Positions 51,443 to 60,600 of a stretch of 64,000 nt of DNA are shown here, one piece after another. Each line of letters begins with the position of its first letter. The first letter of the stretch is position 1. Made by a program: the position numbers and the translations under genes. Source of the DNA: Aestuariivirga sp. (GTDB lineage Bacteria > Pseudomonadota > Alphaproteobacteria > Rhizobiales > Aestuariivirgaceae); assembly GCF_020252395.1 (NCBI RefSeq), contig NZ_JADCDB010000019.1, forward strand, positions 1 through 64,000, in the 5' to 3' direction. The notes below the pieces were generated by a model. That model worked only from the letters and a program-made list of their open reading frames with translations, did not search any database and was not told where the DNA came from.

Positions 51443-52112
51443 CCTCGACTTCATCTTCATGCTCACCCGCAACGACCGAACGGTCGCCGATGCCGCCGCG
51501 CATCTAGACACCGCGCTCGGCTGCGGGGTCCGGCATATCGGCTTCAAGGACGTGGGGCTGCCGTTCGACGATCTCGCCGCCCTCACGCGGCGCATCCGGA
51601 GCGCTGGAGGCAAGGCCTATCTGGAGGTCGTCTCTCTGGATCCTGCTGCCGAGATCGCGTCGATCGCATCGGGGATTCGCCTCGGCGTCGACTGCTTGCT
51701 GGGCGGCGTGAACGTCGAAGCGGCACTGCCCCTGGTCGCGGGATCGGGCATAGCCTACCTTCCCTTCGCCGGGACGGTTCATGGCCACCCGAGCATCCTG
51801 ACGGGAACCCCGGAGGACATCGCAGCAAGCGCAGCCGCGCTGACTCGCCATGACGCAGTCTCGGGCATCGATCTCCTGGCATGGCGGCACGATGGCGATG
51901 CACCGAAGCTGATCGCGGCAGCCGTGCGGGCAGCGCGAAAGCCCGTCATCGTCGCGGGCTCCATCGAACGACTGGAGCAGATCGCCGCCCTGGCAGCGGC
52001 CGGCGCTGCAGGCTTCACGGTGGGCACGGCGGCTCTCGATGGCAGGTTTCCCGCAAGGAGCAGTGCTCTGGCCGACCAGCTGACTGAAATCCTGAGATCG
52101 GCACGCCGCTAA
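51435..52112 (+). CDS. HisA/HisF-like TIM-barrel protein linked to PdxA2
   Basis: The 225-residue protein overlaps the PdxA2 gene by 8 bp. It shows a repeating beta-alpha pattern, an N-terminal HIGFKDVGLPF, and a C-terminal phosphate-binding type VIVAGSIERLEQI and AAGFTVGTAALDG, as in HisA/HisF-like barrels. A phosphorylated substrate is likely. It may use the PdxA2 product or a related intermediate. I do not know a characterised homologue. Confidence 0.65.
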   Translation: MADLDFIFMLTRNDRTVADAAAHLDTALGCGVRHIGFKDVGLPFDDLAALTRRIRSAGGKAYLEVVSLDPAAEIASIASGIRLGVDCLLGGVNVEAALPLVAGSGIAYLPFAGTVHGHPSILTGTPEDIAASAAALTRHDAVSGIDLLAWRHDGDAPKLIAAAVRAARKPVIVAGSIERLEQIAALAAAGAAGFTVGTAALDGRFPARSSALADQLTEILRSARR

Positions 52113-52115
52113 AGG

Positions 52116-52143
52116 AAAGGGGCCGCCTTCCGGCAGCCCCTTT
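52116..52143. terminator. Bidirectional terminator between the PdxA2 operon and rpsI
   Basis: The stem pairs AAAGGGGC (52116-52123) with GCCCCTTT (52136-52143), then GCC with GGC after one mismatch, around a TTCC loop. An A tract follows on the plus side. It separates two convergent transcription units. Confidence 0.75.
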
Positions 52144-52173
52144 GGAAAAAGCAGACTGAAATCTGCTGCGTGC

Positions 52174-52671
52174 TCAGCGCTTCGAGAACTGGAAGCTGCG
52201 GCGGGCCTTGGGGTGGCCGTACTTCTTGCGCTCGACCATGCGGGGGTCGCGCGTGAGGAAGCCGGCCTTCTTCAGGGCCTGGCGCAGTTCGGGCTCGAAA
52301 TAGGTGAGCGCACGGGCAAGCCCGTGGCGGACGGCGCCGGCCTGGCCGGACAGGCCGCCGCCGGCAACCGTGCAGTCAATGTCGAGTTCGGTGGCGCGGT
52401 TCACCGTCATCAGCGGCTGCTGGACGAGCATGCGCAGCACGGAGCGGGCGAAATAGGTCTCGATCGGCTTGCCGTTGATGGTGATCTTGCCCTTGCCGCG
52501 CTTGATCCAGACGCGCGAGGTGGCGTTCTTGCGGCGGCCGGTCGCATAGGCGCGGCCCTGGGCATCGAGCTTGGGCTTGGCAGGAGCAGCGGCAGCAGCC
52601 GAGGCCCCGCCGGAAGCGGGAGCCACGCCCATGGCCTGGCCGAGATCTGCGAGGGATTTGCGTTCAGCCAT
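52174..52671 (-). CDS. rpsI: Ribosomal protein S9
   Basis: The 165-residue protein has the S9 core ([19 protein letters not shown]) and ends in the basic FQFSKR tail that reaches the P site. An Ala/Gly-rich N-terminal extension of about 35 residues is usual in alphaproteobacteria. It follows rplM by 1 bp in the conserved rplM-rpsI order. Confidence 0.96.
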   Translation of the reverse strand: MAERKSLADLGQAMGVAPASGGASAAAAAPAKPKLDAQGRAYATGRRKNATSRVWIKRGKGKITINGKPIETYFARSVLRMLVQQPLMTVNRATELDIDCTVAGGGLSGQAGAVRHGLARALTYFEPELRQALKKAGFLTRDPRMVERKKYGHPKARRSFQFSKR

Positions 52672-52672
52672 G

Positions 52673-53137
52673 TCAGCCTCTCACCGCATTCTTGGGGTTC
52701 ATGGACTTGATGTCGAGCTTCCTGGGCTTCTGCGCGTCATGGGGGTGCGCGGCGCCGCCATAGATCTTGAGGTGCGTCATTTGCTGGCGCTTCAAGGAAC
52801 CGCCGGGAAGCATTCGCTTCACGGCAAGTTCCAGCACGCGCTCGGGGTACTTGCCCTCGAGGATCTTGCCGGCATTGCGCTCCTTGATGCCACCCGGGAA
52901 GCCGGTGTGGTGGAAGTAGCTCTTCTGCTCTTTCTTCTTGCCGGTGAAGTGGATCTTCCCGGCATTGATGACGACGACGTGGTCGCCGCAATCCATGTGG
53001 GGGGTGAAGGTGGCCTTGTGCTTGCCGCGCAGGCGGTTCGCGATGATGGCGGCCAGGCGGCCGACGACGAGGCCTTCCGCGTCGATCAGCACCCAGTCCT
53101 TCACGATGTCCTTGGCTTTCGCCGAATAGGTTGTCAT
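52673..53137 (-). CDS. rplM: Ribosomal protein L13
   Basis: The 154-residue protein has the L13 signatures [16 protein letters not shown] and [11 protein letters not shown]-like ([13 protein letters not shown]). It is an early-assembly protein of the large subunit, first gene of the rplM-rpsI operon, with a near-consensus promoter about 80 bp upstream. Confidence 0.96.
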   Translation of the reverse strand: MTTYSAKAKDIVKDWVLIDAEGLVVGRLAAIIANRLRGKHKATFTPHMDCGDHVVVINAGKIHFTGKKKEQKSYFHHTGFPGGIKERNAGKILEGKYPERVLELAVKRMLPGGSLKRQQMTHLKIYGGAAHPHDAQKPRKLDIKSMNPKNAVRG

Positions 53138-53214
53138 CCGCTTGTCTCTGGTGTTACGGGGTCAAAGATGAGAGGGGAAAGACTAAAGCCTCCGTACCCC
53201 GCTCGATGCCGTGC

Positions 53215-53243
53215 TGATTAGGGACCAGACGCCGGCCTGTCAA
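53215..53243 (-). promoter_or_regulatory. rplM-rpsI promoter
   Basis: On the minus strand, TTGACA (53238-53243) and TAATCA (53215-53220) are separated by 17 bp, giving a leader of about 70 bases before rplM. Confidence 0.7.
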
Positions 53244-53373
53244 GGAAAACACCGGAAAACGCCGCAGAAAATTGCTGTGGTAACATGATACCGCAGAGAG
53301 CATAGCCACCCCGAAATCGCCCTTCCCCCGCCACCCGCCATGGCCTAGACTTTACGCCAGCAGGAAAGCACAG

Positions 53374-54135
53374 ATGACAGCACGCATTTTCGTGACACTC
53401 GCAGCCGTGGCCAGCCTCGCCATGCCGGCCGCCCAGGCCGCCACCGCGCGCACGGGGGACCACACTGTTCTCGCCCAGGCGGCCACACCTCTGCCCGCTC
53501 CGGCGGAGCCCTCCGCCGGAGCCCCGGCAACGCCACAGGCCACCGCGCCCGCCCCCGCCACGCCCCCGGCTGCGGCGGCCGAGCCAGCGCCTCAAGAACA
53601 GACCACGCCCGATATGTCCGGCGGGCAGGACGGCGCCTTGCCCCAGGACAATGGCGACACACCGGACGGCGAGCTGAGCCTCGGCGAAATCCCGACCATC
53701 GAGACCATGGAGCTGACGCCCGAACTCGCCAAGCGCGCGCTCGACAGCTACATCATGGCCAAAACCAAATATGCCGACACCAACCTCGACCAGTACGAGA
53801 ACCTGCAGGACTTCGTCGATCAGACGCCGGATGGCAAGAAGTTCGAGGCGGATGTGAAGGCCGCCGGCTTTGCCAACGTCTCCGACTGGAACCTCGCCGT
53901 CACCACGCTGGGCCTCACCTATTCCTCAGTCACGGACGACCAGACTTCGGACCTTGAGCAGCAGATCAAGGAGGTGGAGGACGACACGGAACTGGCCCAG
54001 GACATGAAGGACAAGATGGTGAAGGCGCTGAAGGCGCTCATCCCGTCCGACAACAACAAGAAGGTCATCCAGGAGCTGATGAACGATCCGGTCTATGGCC
54101 CGAAGCTGAAGCAGCTCGACATCGAGGAAGAATGA
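53374..54135 (+). CDS. Secreted protein with Pro/Ala-rich linker and acidic helical C-terminus
   Basis: This 253-residue protein has a signal peptide (MTARIFVTLAAVASLAMPAA), then about 70 residues of low-complexity Ala/Pro/Thr sequence and an acidic stretch. From about residue 100 on it is mostly helical and acidic (DLEQQIKEVEDDTELAQDMK). It probably acts in the periplasm. Its last bases overlap the following enoyl-CoA hydratase by 4 bp. No family is recognised. Confidence 0.65.
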   Translation: MTARIFVTLAAVASLAMPAAQAATARTGDHTVLAQAATPLPAPAEPSAGAPATPQATAPAPATPPAAAAEPAPQEQTTPDMSGGQDGALPQDNGDTPDGELSLGEIPTIETMELTPELAKRALDSYIMAKTKYADTNLDQYENLQDFVDQTPDGKKFEADVKAAGFANVSDWNLAVTTLGLTYSSVTDDQTSDLEQQIKEVEDDTELAQDMKDKMVKALKALIPSDNNKKVIQELMNDPVYGPKLKQLDIEEE

Positions 54136-54926
54136 CGGCGCTCCTGCTCTCCGCCCTGTCGGGCGGCGTGCTGCGCCTCACGCTGTCGGACGCGGCCAGC
54201 CGCAACAGCCTCTCCGAGGCGATGATGGCGGCGCTGCGCGAAGCGCTCGATGCGGCGGCCGGAGACAAGGCGGTGCGCGTCATCGTGCTGGCGGGCGAAG
54301 GTCCGGCCTTTTCGTCTGGCCATAATCTCAAGGAAATCACCGCGCGCCGCGCGGATGCCGACAAGGGTGCGGCCTATTTCGCATCGCTGTTCGGCTCCTG
54401 CGCAGAGCTGATGCTCGGCATCGTCAATAACCCCAAGCCCGTCATCGCCGAAGTGGCGGGGCTCGCCAGTGCGGCGGGCTGCCAACTCGTCGCCAGCTGC
54501 GATCTCGCCATCGCGGGAGAAGGCGCAGGGTTCTGCACGCCCGGCGTCAACATCGGGCTCTTCTGCTCCACCCCCATGGTGGCCCTGTCGCGCAATCTGT
54601 CCTCGAAACATGCCATGGAAATGCTGCTGACGGGCGATGTCTTCGGCGCCGGGGATGCGCTGCGCTTCGGCCTCGTCAACCGCGTGGTGCCCGCGGCCCA
54701 ACTCACCGCCGCGGTGAACGCGCTCGCCGCGAAGATCGCCGCCAAGTCCATGGTCACGGTCAAGACCGGAAAGCAGGCCTTCTACCGCCAGCGCGACCTG
54801 CCGCTGGCCGAGGCCTATGCCTATACCGCGCGCGTGATGACCGAGAACCTCTTGCGGCGCGACGCCGAGGAAGGGATCGCCGCCTTCATCGCCAAGCGCC
54901 CGCCCGACTGGACGGATGAGCCGTGA
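54132..54926 (+). CDS. Enoyl-CoA hydratase/isomerase-family protein
   Basis: The 264-residue crotonase-fold protein has the oxyanion-hole segments FSSGHNLKEI and GLASAAGCQLVASCDLAIA. The second catalytic glutamate of true hydratases is not obvious (TPGVNIGLFCSTP), which resembles the ECHDC3-like group with altered activity. It overlaps both neighbours by 4 bp. Confidence 0.82.
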   Translation: MTALLLSALSGGVLRLTLSDAASRNSLSEAMMAALREALDAAAGDKAVRVIVLAGEGPAFSSGHNLKEITARRADADKGAAYFASLFGSCAELMLGIVNNPKPVIAEVAGLASAAGCQLVASCDLAIAGEGAGFCTPGVNIGLFCSTPMVALSRNLSSKHAMEMLLTGDVFGAGDALRFGLVNRVVPAAQLTAAVNALAAKIAAKSMVTVKTGKQAFYRQRDLPLAEAYAYTARVMTENLLRRDAEEGIAAFIAKRPPDWTDEP

Positions 54927-55459
54927 ACCACGACAGCTATTCGCCGCACTACATCCGCTCCATCCTGCAATCGGTGAAGACCATCGCGCTGGTCGGCGCC
55001 TCGGCCAACGAGGTGCGGCCGTCCTACTTCGTCATGAAGTACCTCATGGACAAAGGCTATGAGGTAATCCCGGTCAACCCCGGCCTCGCTGGCCAGCAGA
55101 TCCTTGGCCAAACCGTCTACGCCGCGCTGAAGGACATTCCCAAGCCCGTGGACATGGTGGACATCTTCCGCAATTCGGAGGCCGCAGGTCCCATCACCGG
55201 CGAGGCGCTGGCGCTCGATCCGAAACCGGGCGTCATCTGGATGCAGCTCTCGGTCAGGAACGACGGGGCCGCGGCGCGCGCCGAGGCGGCGGGCCTCAGG
55301 GTCGTCATGAACCGCTGCCCCAAGATGGAATACGGAAAGCTGTCGGGCGAATGGGCTTGGGTCGGCGGCGATTCAGGCGTCATTTCCTCCAAGAAGCAGG
55401 CGCTGCATGAAAGCGGCAGAATGCAAAGCCTTGGGCTTGGCCCCAAACGTGGCTATTGA
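54923..55459 (+). CDS. CoA-binding domain protein (YccU-like)
   Basis: The 178-residue protein has a Rossmann-type CoA-binding domain with TIALVGASANEVRPSY and a later GVIWMQLSVRNDGAA, then MNRCPKMEY, which are typical of the YccU family. The function is not established; it may bind CoA or acyl-CoA. It is coupled to the enoyl-CoA hydratase gene by a 4-bp overlap. Confidence 0.85.
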   Translation: MNHDSYSPHYIRSILQSVKTIALVGASANEVRPSYFVMKYLMDKGYEVIPVNPGLAGQQILGQTVYAALKDIPKPVDMVDIFRNSEAAGPITGEALALDPKPGVIWMQLSVRNDGAAARAEAAGLRVVMNRCPKMEYGKLSGEWAWVGGDSGVISSKKQALHESGRMQSLGLGPKRGY

Positions 55460-55531
55460 TCGCGGTCAAGGACGGCGGATCGGCGGCGCTCCAAACGTCT
55501 CATCGGCGGAAACAGAAAGACCGGAGTTAAC

Positions 55532-56098
55532 ATGAGCCTTGTCCCCAAGAACCGTTATGACGGTGTTGCCATGATCATCCACTGGCTGACCGCCGTGCTG
55601 ATGATCTACATGGTGTTCTTCGGCGAGGACCTGATGAAGGAGGGCGAGCACCTCGCCAAGGCGGGCGACACCGCCAACGCCACCTTCGAACCCTCGATCC
55701 ATGTGAGCCTCGGCGTCTCGATCCTGCTGCTCACCGTGCTGCGCATCGTCTGGCGCCTCACCCACACCGCACCCGCCTATCCAGCCAGCATGAAGCGCTA
55801 TGAGGTGGTGGGCTCCAAATCGCTGCACGGGCTTTTCTACCTCCTGCTCATCGCCGTCCCGCTCACCGGCTGGATCGCCTTCGGCGGCTTCTCGGAGGAA
55901 GTGCCGGCGATGGCGCAGGCGCAGGTCTTCGGTCTCTTCGCCATGCCGCAGCCCCCCTTCTCGGGCGAATGGGCCGGTGAACTTCACGGGCTCGGCGCCA
56001 ATGCCGCCATGGTCTTCATCGGCCTCCACGTGCTCGCCGCCCTGAAGCACCAGTTCATCGACAAGGACGCAATCTTCGGCCGCATGCTGCCATGGTGA
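55532..56098 (+). CDS. Cytochrome b561
   Basis: The 188-residue membrane protein has four hydrophobic segments and the histidines for b-type heme: MIIHWLTAVLM near the N-terminus, SLHGLFYLLLI in the middle, and LHVLAALKHQF near the end. Prokaryotic cytochrome b561 oxidises ubiquinol or moves electrons across the inner membrane. Confidence 0.85.
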   Translation: MSLVPKNRYDGVAMIIHWLTAVLMIYMVFFGEDLMKEGEHLAKAGDTANATFEPSIHVSLGVSILLLTVLRIVWRLTHTAPAYPASMKRYEVVGSKSLHGLFYLLLIAVPLTGWIAFGGFSEEVPAMAQAQVFGLFAMPQPPFSGEWAGELHGLGANAAMVFIGLHVLAALKHQFIDKDAIFGRMLPW

Positions 56099-56203
56099 CC
56101 TGACGTCCGGCCGCACCGGCAGAGCTCCCGTCAAAATCCCTCAATTGTCCTCCGCCACAACCCGCGATAGACTCCCTCCCCACAACAAACGGGAGACGAC
56201 ACA

Positions 56204-57481
56204 ATGGCCGAGAGAAAACCCGGTTTCGACACGCTGGCGCTGCATGCCGGACAGGCGCCCGACCCCGCGACGGGGGCGCGCATCACGCCGATCTACCAGA
56301 CCACCGCTTACGTCTTCAACGACGTGCAGCATGCCTCTGACCTCTTCGCGCTCCGGGCCTTCGGCAACATCTACACGCGTATCATGAACCCCACGCAGGG
56401 TGCGCTCGAGGGCAAGGTGACGGCGCTTGAAGGCGGCACGGCCTCGCTCGCCGTGGCCTCGGGCCATGCGGCCCAGCTTCTCGCCTTCCACACCATCATG
56501 CAGCCGGGCGACGAGTTCGTGGCCGCGCGCCAGCTCTATGGCGGCTCGATCAACCAGTTCAGCCACTCCTTCAAGTCCTTCGGCTGGCACGTGGTGTGGG
56601 CCGATGGCGATGATCTTTCCTCCTTCGAGAAGGCGATCTCGCCCAAGACCAAGGCGATCTTCATCGAATCCCTCGCCAACCCCGGCGGCCGCGTGATGGA
56701 CATTGAAGCCGTCGCCAAGATCGCGCAGAAGGCGGGCGTGCCGCTCATCGTCGATAACACGATGGCCACCCCCTACCTCTGCCGTCCCTTCGAGCATGGC
56801 GCCAACATCGTGCTCCACTCGCTCACCAAGTTCATGGGCGGCCACGGCAACTCGATGGGCGGCGTCATCGTCGATGGCGGCAATTTCGATTGGTCAAAGT
56901 CCGGCCGCTATCCGCTGCTGTCGGAGCCCAACGGCTCCTATCACGGCCTCAAACTGCATGAGACGTTCGGCAACATCGCCTTCGCCATCGCGGCGCGCGT
57001 GCTGGGCCTGCGCGACTTGGGTCCGTCGATCGCGCCGCTCAACGCCTTCCTCATCCTCACCGGCATGGAAACGCTGGGCCTGCGCATGCAGCGCCATTGC
57101 GACAATGCGCTGAAGGTGGCCGAATGGCTGTCGAAGCACCCCAATGTCTCGTGGGTGAACTATGCAGGCCTCCCGGGCGACAAGCACCACGCGCTGCAGC
57201 AGAAATACTGCCCGAAGGGTGCGGGCGCCGTCTTCACCTTCGGCCTCAAGGGCGGCTATGACGCGGGCGTGCGCGCGGTTTCCTCGGCCAAGTTGCTCTC
57301 GCATCTCGCCAACATCGGCGACACCCGATCGCTGATCATCCACCCGGCCTCGACGACCCACAGCCAGCTGAACCCCGACCAGCTCAAGCTGGCGGGAGCA
57401 AGCCCGGACGTCGTTCGCCTGTCTGTCGGGCTGGAAGATGTGGAAGACATCATCGCCGACCTGGATCAGGCGATCTCGTAA
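56204..57481 (+). CDS. metY: O-acetylhomoserine aminocarboxypropyltransferase
   Basis: The 425-residue PLP enzyme of the Cys/Met metabolism family uses O-acetylhomoserine and sulfide to make homocysteine. The PLP lysine is in SLTKFMGGHGNSMGG, and the early RITPIYQTTAYVF is typical of MetY. GGGAGA precedes the ATG. It stands alone between cytochrome b561 and the convergent heme A synthase. Confidence 0.93.
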   Translation: MAERKPGFDTLALHAGQAPDPATGARITPIYQTTAYVFNDVQHASDLFALRAFGNIYTRIMNPTQGALEGKVTALEGGTASLAVASGHAAQLLAFHTIMQPGDEFVAARQLYGGSINQFSHSFKSFGWHVVWADGDDLSSFEKAISPKTKAIFIESLANPGGRVMDIEAVAKIAQKAGVPLIVDNTMATPYLCRPFEHGANIVLHSLTKFMGGHGNSMGGVIVDGGNFDWSKSGRYPLLSEPNGSYHGLKLHETFGNIAFAIAARVLGLRDLGPSIAPLNAFLILTGMETLGLRMQRHCDNALKVAEWLSKHPNVSWVNYAGLPGDKHHALQQKYCPKGAGAVFTFGLKGGYDAGVRAVSSAKLLSHLANIGDTRSLIIHPASTTHSQLNPDQLKLAGASPDVVRLSVGLEDVEDIIADLDQAIS

Positions 57482-57533
57482 GCGCAGCGTTCTTAATTCC
57501 TCTCCCCCACTGCGTGGGGGCGAGGAATGAACC

Positions 57534-58583
57534 CTATTGGACCCTCACCTCCCGCAGCACCGGCACGCGCTCGCCTTTCAGCATGGTGTGCAGGTTCCAG
57601 ATCGCCGCCGCGAACACCACCATTGCGCCCCCCTGGTGCGCAAGGCCCAGCCACAGCGGCACCGCCCACAGCAGCGTCCAAACGCCAAGCGCGATCTGCG
57701 CCAGCACCGCCAGAAGCAGCAGGAGGCTGGCGCGGCTCCTCGCCGCATAGGCCTGCGCGGCCACGAGGAGGAAAATCACATAGGCCAGGTTGCGGTGATT
57801 GAACTGCACGGTCAGCGCATTCTCGAACAGGTTGCGCCACCATGGCTCGGCCGCGAACAGGCCTTTGGGCACCACCGCGCCGTCGATCAGCGGCCAGCTG
57901 TTGTAGCCGAAGCCGGCGTCCAGTCCCGCCACGAAACCGCCTGCCGCGATCTGCAGCAGAACCAGCGCCGCGATCAGCAGCGCCAGCCACTGCCCCCCGG
58001 TCTCCGGCACATGGCGCTTGCGGCCGAGCCCGAACCCCACCCACAGGATCGCGCCATAGATGAAGGTGGCAAGCGACAGATGCGCGGCCAGCCGGTACTG
58101 GCTCACGTCCACCCGGCCGACGAGGCCGGAGGCCACCATGTACCAGCCGAGCGCCCCCTGCAGCCCGCCGAGGATGAACAAGATGCCGCAGCGGATCGCC
58201 GTGGAGCGGTTGAGCGCCCCCGTCACCGCGAAATAGGCGAAGGGCAGGAAGAAGGCGAGGCCGATCACCCGGCCAAGGAAGCGATGCGACCATTCCCACC
58301 AGTAGATGAACTCGAACTCCGCGAGCGACATCCCCTTGTTAACAAGGTGGTACTCCGGGATCTGCTGGTATTTCCGGAAGGCATCGAGCCACTGCGCCTC
58401 GGTCATCGGCGGAATAGCGCCCAGCAGCGGCTTCCATTCTGTGATGGACAGCCCGCTGTCGGTGAGCCTGGTGGCGCCACCCACGATTACCATGCAAAAG
58501 ATCAGGGCCGCCACGCCGAAAAGCCAGGCCCTGACATAGGGCGTGGCGGCGGTCTGGCGGAAATTCAGGGTTTCGGCGGTCAT
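57534..58583 (-). CDS. ctaA: Heme A synthase (CtaA/COX15 type)
   Basis: The 349-residue protein has eight membrane segments and the conserved GGATRLTDSGLSITEWKP, WEWSHRFLGR, and later QFNHRNLAY and LAHQGGAMVV histidines that bind hemes. It oxidises heme O to heme A for cytochrome c oxidase. ATG 58583 was chosen over a frame open to 58664 because the family begins there. Confidence 0.93.
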   Translation of the reverse strand: MTAETLNFRQTAATPYVRAWLFGVAALIFCMVIVGGATRLTDSGLSITEWKPLLGAIPPMTEAQWLDAFRKYQQIPEYHLVNKGMSLAEFEFIYWWEWSHRFLGRVIGLAFFLPFAYFAVTGALNRSTAIRCGILFILGGLQGALGWYMVASGLVGRVDVSQYRLAAHLSLATFIYGAILWVGFGLGRKRHVPETGGQWLALLIAALVLLQIAAGGFVAGLDAGFGYNSWPLIDGAVVPKGLFAAEPWWRNLFENALTVQFNHRNLAYVIFLLVAAQAYAARSRASLLLLLAVLAQIALGVWTLLWAVPLWLGLAHQGGAMVVFAAAIWNLHTMLKGERVPVLREVRVQ

Positions 58584-58682
58584 GCGAGCGCAATACGGCG
58601 GAGCCGCCCGGCAGTTCAAGTGATGAAGCGCCGCAGTGGGGGGAGCTTGCGTCAGCCCCGGCAATCCCGTATCAGGCTGCCC

Positions 58683-58892
58683 ATGAAGATGCGGACTCGC
58701 AAGGCAATCGGCACCTTCGCCTCCGTCCTCTTCATCATCGTCTATGCGCTGGCGATGATGGCCGTGGGCGGCGTTCTGGTGGTCGGCCGCGGCATGGCCT
58801 TCGAACTCCCCTTTTACATCGTGGCGGGCGTGGGCTGGCTGCCGGTGATCATGGGCCTGATCCGCTGGATGTCGAAGCCCGACGCCGCCTGA
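58683..58892 (+). CDS. DUF2842 family small membrane protein
   Basis: The 69-residue protein has a basic start and two hydrophobic segments (FASVLFIIVYALAMMAVGGV and FYIVAGVGWLPVIMGLI). It matches the alphaproteobacterial DUF2842 pattern, often found beside ctaA. It lies divergent from ctaA with about 100 bp between starts. Function unknown. Confidence 0.75.
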   Translation: MKMRTRKAIGTFASVLFIIVYALAMMAVGGVLVVGRGMAFELPFYIVAGVGWLPVIMGLIRWMSKPDAA

Positions 58893-58931
58893 GGCTCAGG
58901 CGGGAAACAAACCGCTGCCGGAGCGCCAGCG

Positions 58932-59222
58932 TCACTTGAGCGCCGGCGTCTCGTCGTTCACGAGGGGCAAGTCGCCATCGTTGTCGTTCTCGGCGAAGGC
59001 CTCCACGGCATCGGTCTTGGGCCATTCGAAGCGCAAACCTGCGATGTTGACGCCGTTCCGGCCGCGTTCGTGGACGTCGACCACGTTCACCAGCTGCCGC
59101 GCTCCGTCGCGGTCGATCTTGACCGCGATTTCTCCCTCGACCCCGATGTCGCGCAGGGCATCGATGAAGCTGAGCGAAGCCTTGAGGAGGCCGACCAGCC
59201 GGGGGTCCAGTTCGCCGGACAT
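58932..59222 (-). CDS. Hypothetical protein
   Basis: The 96-residue protein starts at an ATG with GGAAGGA six bases upstream; the frame extends to 59282 without a better start. It is acidic at the C-terminus (AFAENDNDGDLPLVNDE). No domain is recognised. The 270 bp between it and the tRNA hold no gene. Confidence 0.55.
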   Translation of the reverse strand: MSGELDPRLVGLLKASLSFIDALRDIGVEGEIAVKIDRDGARQLVNVVDVHERGRNGVNIAGLRFEWPKTDAVEAFAENDNDGDLPLVNDETPALK

Positions 59223-59495
59223 GTGCAATCCTTCCGCTGCCGTGTTGAGGAAGAAATTACCGTCAACGCCCGATGAAAACATCCTGAAACTTTTCTATGT
59301 AGTCGATTTCATCTGTCTATGGTGATCATAAGTGGTTAATCTGCAAAGGTTTTCTGAGGCGCTTTAGGGTAAATTACTTGCCTGACGGACGGCAAAAAAT
59401 CGGCTTAACCCGTCACCGGCCGAACCCAGCCCGGCGACAATAAAAGGACCGGGCATTTCTGCCAAGTCCCTGTTCTAACACGTTCTTGTTATTGA

Positions 59496-59572
59496 TGGTC
59501 GGAGCGACTGGATTCGAACCAGCGACCCCTATCCCCCCAGAATAGTGCGCTACCGGGCTGCGCTACGCTCCG
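59496..59572 (-). tRNA. tRNA-Pro (GGG)
   Basis: On the minus strand the sequence folds as a cloverleaf: a 7-bp acceptor stem CGGAGCG with CGCTCCG, anticodon loop CTGGGGG with anticodon GGG, T-arm with TTCGAAT, and an encoded CCA end (59496-59498). It reads proline CCC/CCU codons. Confidence 0.95.
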
Positions 59573-59626
59573 ACACGGTGCGGCTCTAGCATTCTTCCGG
59601 CTGGAGCGAAAGCCTTATTCGCGTCC

Positions 59627-60154
59627 TCAGCGACTCTGCGACGGATCGAGAATCCGCCGCGCATCGCCAAGGTCGCGCAGAGCCGCGCGCAACATATCGG
59701 CATGGCTTTCGGACAGGCGGTTCACCACCACCCGCACCTCGCCCAGCGGAAGCAGCGGCTGAGCTGGCGGCTCCGCCGGCGCCGTAACAGGCTTGCCGTC
59801 TTTCACCCGTGGCGCCGGCTTCGACATGCCAGGCGGCGGGGCGGAAGCCATCTCGCCCTCGCGCTTCCTCGGTTCGACTTCGCCGCGGCCGACGCCCGCC
59901 ACATAGACTGCGCCATCCTCCTTAAGGATCTTCTGCACGCCGCGGATGGTGTAGCCCTCCTTGTAGAGAAGGCTGCGGATGCCCTGCAGGAGCTCCACGT
60001 CAGCCGGCCGGTAATAGCGCCGCCCGCCGGCCCGTTTCATCGGCTTGATCTGGGTAAACCGGGTTTCCCAGAAGCGCAGCACATGCTGCGGCACGTCCAG
60101 TTCCTCGGCCGCCTCGCTGATGGTGCGGAAAGCGTCGGGAGATTTTTCTACCAT
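59627..60154 (-). CDS. MerR-family transcriptional regulator
   Basis: The 175-residue protein has an N-terminal MerR helix-turn-helix ([20 protein letters not shown], then [14 protein letters not shown]) and a Pro-rich linker. It has no visible metal-binding cysteines. The gene follows ihfA, a conserved alphaproteobacterial order. The target is unknown. Confidence 0.87.
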   Translation of the reverse strand: MVEKSPDAFRTISEAAEELDVPQHVLRFWETRFTQIKPMKRAGGRRYYRPADVELLQGIRSLLYKEGYTIRGVQKILKEDGAVYVAGVGRGEVEPRKREGEMASAPPPGMSKPAPRVKDGKPVTAPAEPPAQPLLPLGEVRVVVNRLSESHADMLRAALRDLGDARRILDPSQSR

Positions 60155-60192
60155 GCGGCATCCCTCCTTAAGATGCGGCGTGCCGCGAAAGC

Positions 60193-60507
60193 CTACTCTT
60201 CCTCGGAGCCGCCTTCGAGGCCATTGATGACGTTCTTCATCACCTGGCTGGGACGGAACACGAGCACACGGCGGGGGGTGATCGGAACTTCCTCCCCCGT
60301 CTTCGGGTTGCGGCCGACACGGCCGTTCTTCGAGCGCACCATGAAGGTGCCGAAGGACGAGAGCTTCACCGTCTCGCCGGTGACCAGATGCTCGGACATC
60401 ATGTCGAGCATGCTCTTCACCAGGTCCGCCGACTCGCTGCGCGACAGCCCGATCTGACGGTGGACAGCTTCACTGAGATCGGCACGGGTGAGAGTCTTGC
60501 CAGCCAT
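60193..60507 (-). CDS. ihfA: Integration host factor subunit alpha
   Basis: The 104-residue DNA-bending protein has the IHF/HU beta-arm sequence [20 protein letters not shown]. It joins IHF-beta to bend DNA in replication, recombination and transcription. It has its own promoter (60532-60560) and lies between fabH and the MerR gene. Confidence 0.94.
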   Translation of the reverse strand: MAGKTLTRADLSEAVHRQIGLSRSESADLVKSMLDMMSEHLVTGETVKLSSFGTFMVRSKNGRVGRNPKTGEEVPITPRRVLVFRPSQVMKNVINGLEGGSEEE

Positions 60508-60531
60508 TCTGAATCCCCTGCAAGAATTTAG

Positions 60532-60560
60532 AAATTACGGTGCGCCCAGCCGCCGGTCAA
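60532..60560 (-). promoter_or_regulatory. ihfA promoter
   Basis: On the minus strand, TTGACC (60555-60560) and TAATTT (60532-60537) are separated by 17 bp. The start would be about 20 bases before the ihfA ATG, leaving a short leader. Confidence 0.65.
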
Positions 60561-60600
60561 CAGGAAAAATCGGGTAACTCAAGGGGTTACGGCTGAAATT

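Noticed and set aside
57537-58682. Long plus-strand frame antisense to ctaA
   Set aside because: Only its last 69 codons (from 58683) form a plausible protein, the DUF2842 gene; the rest mirrors ctaA.
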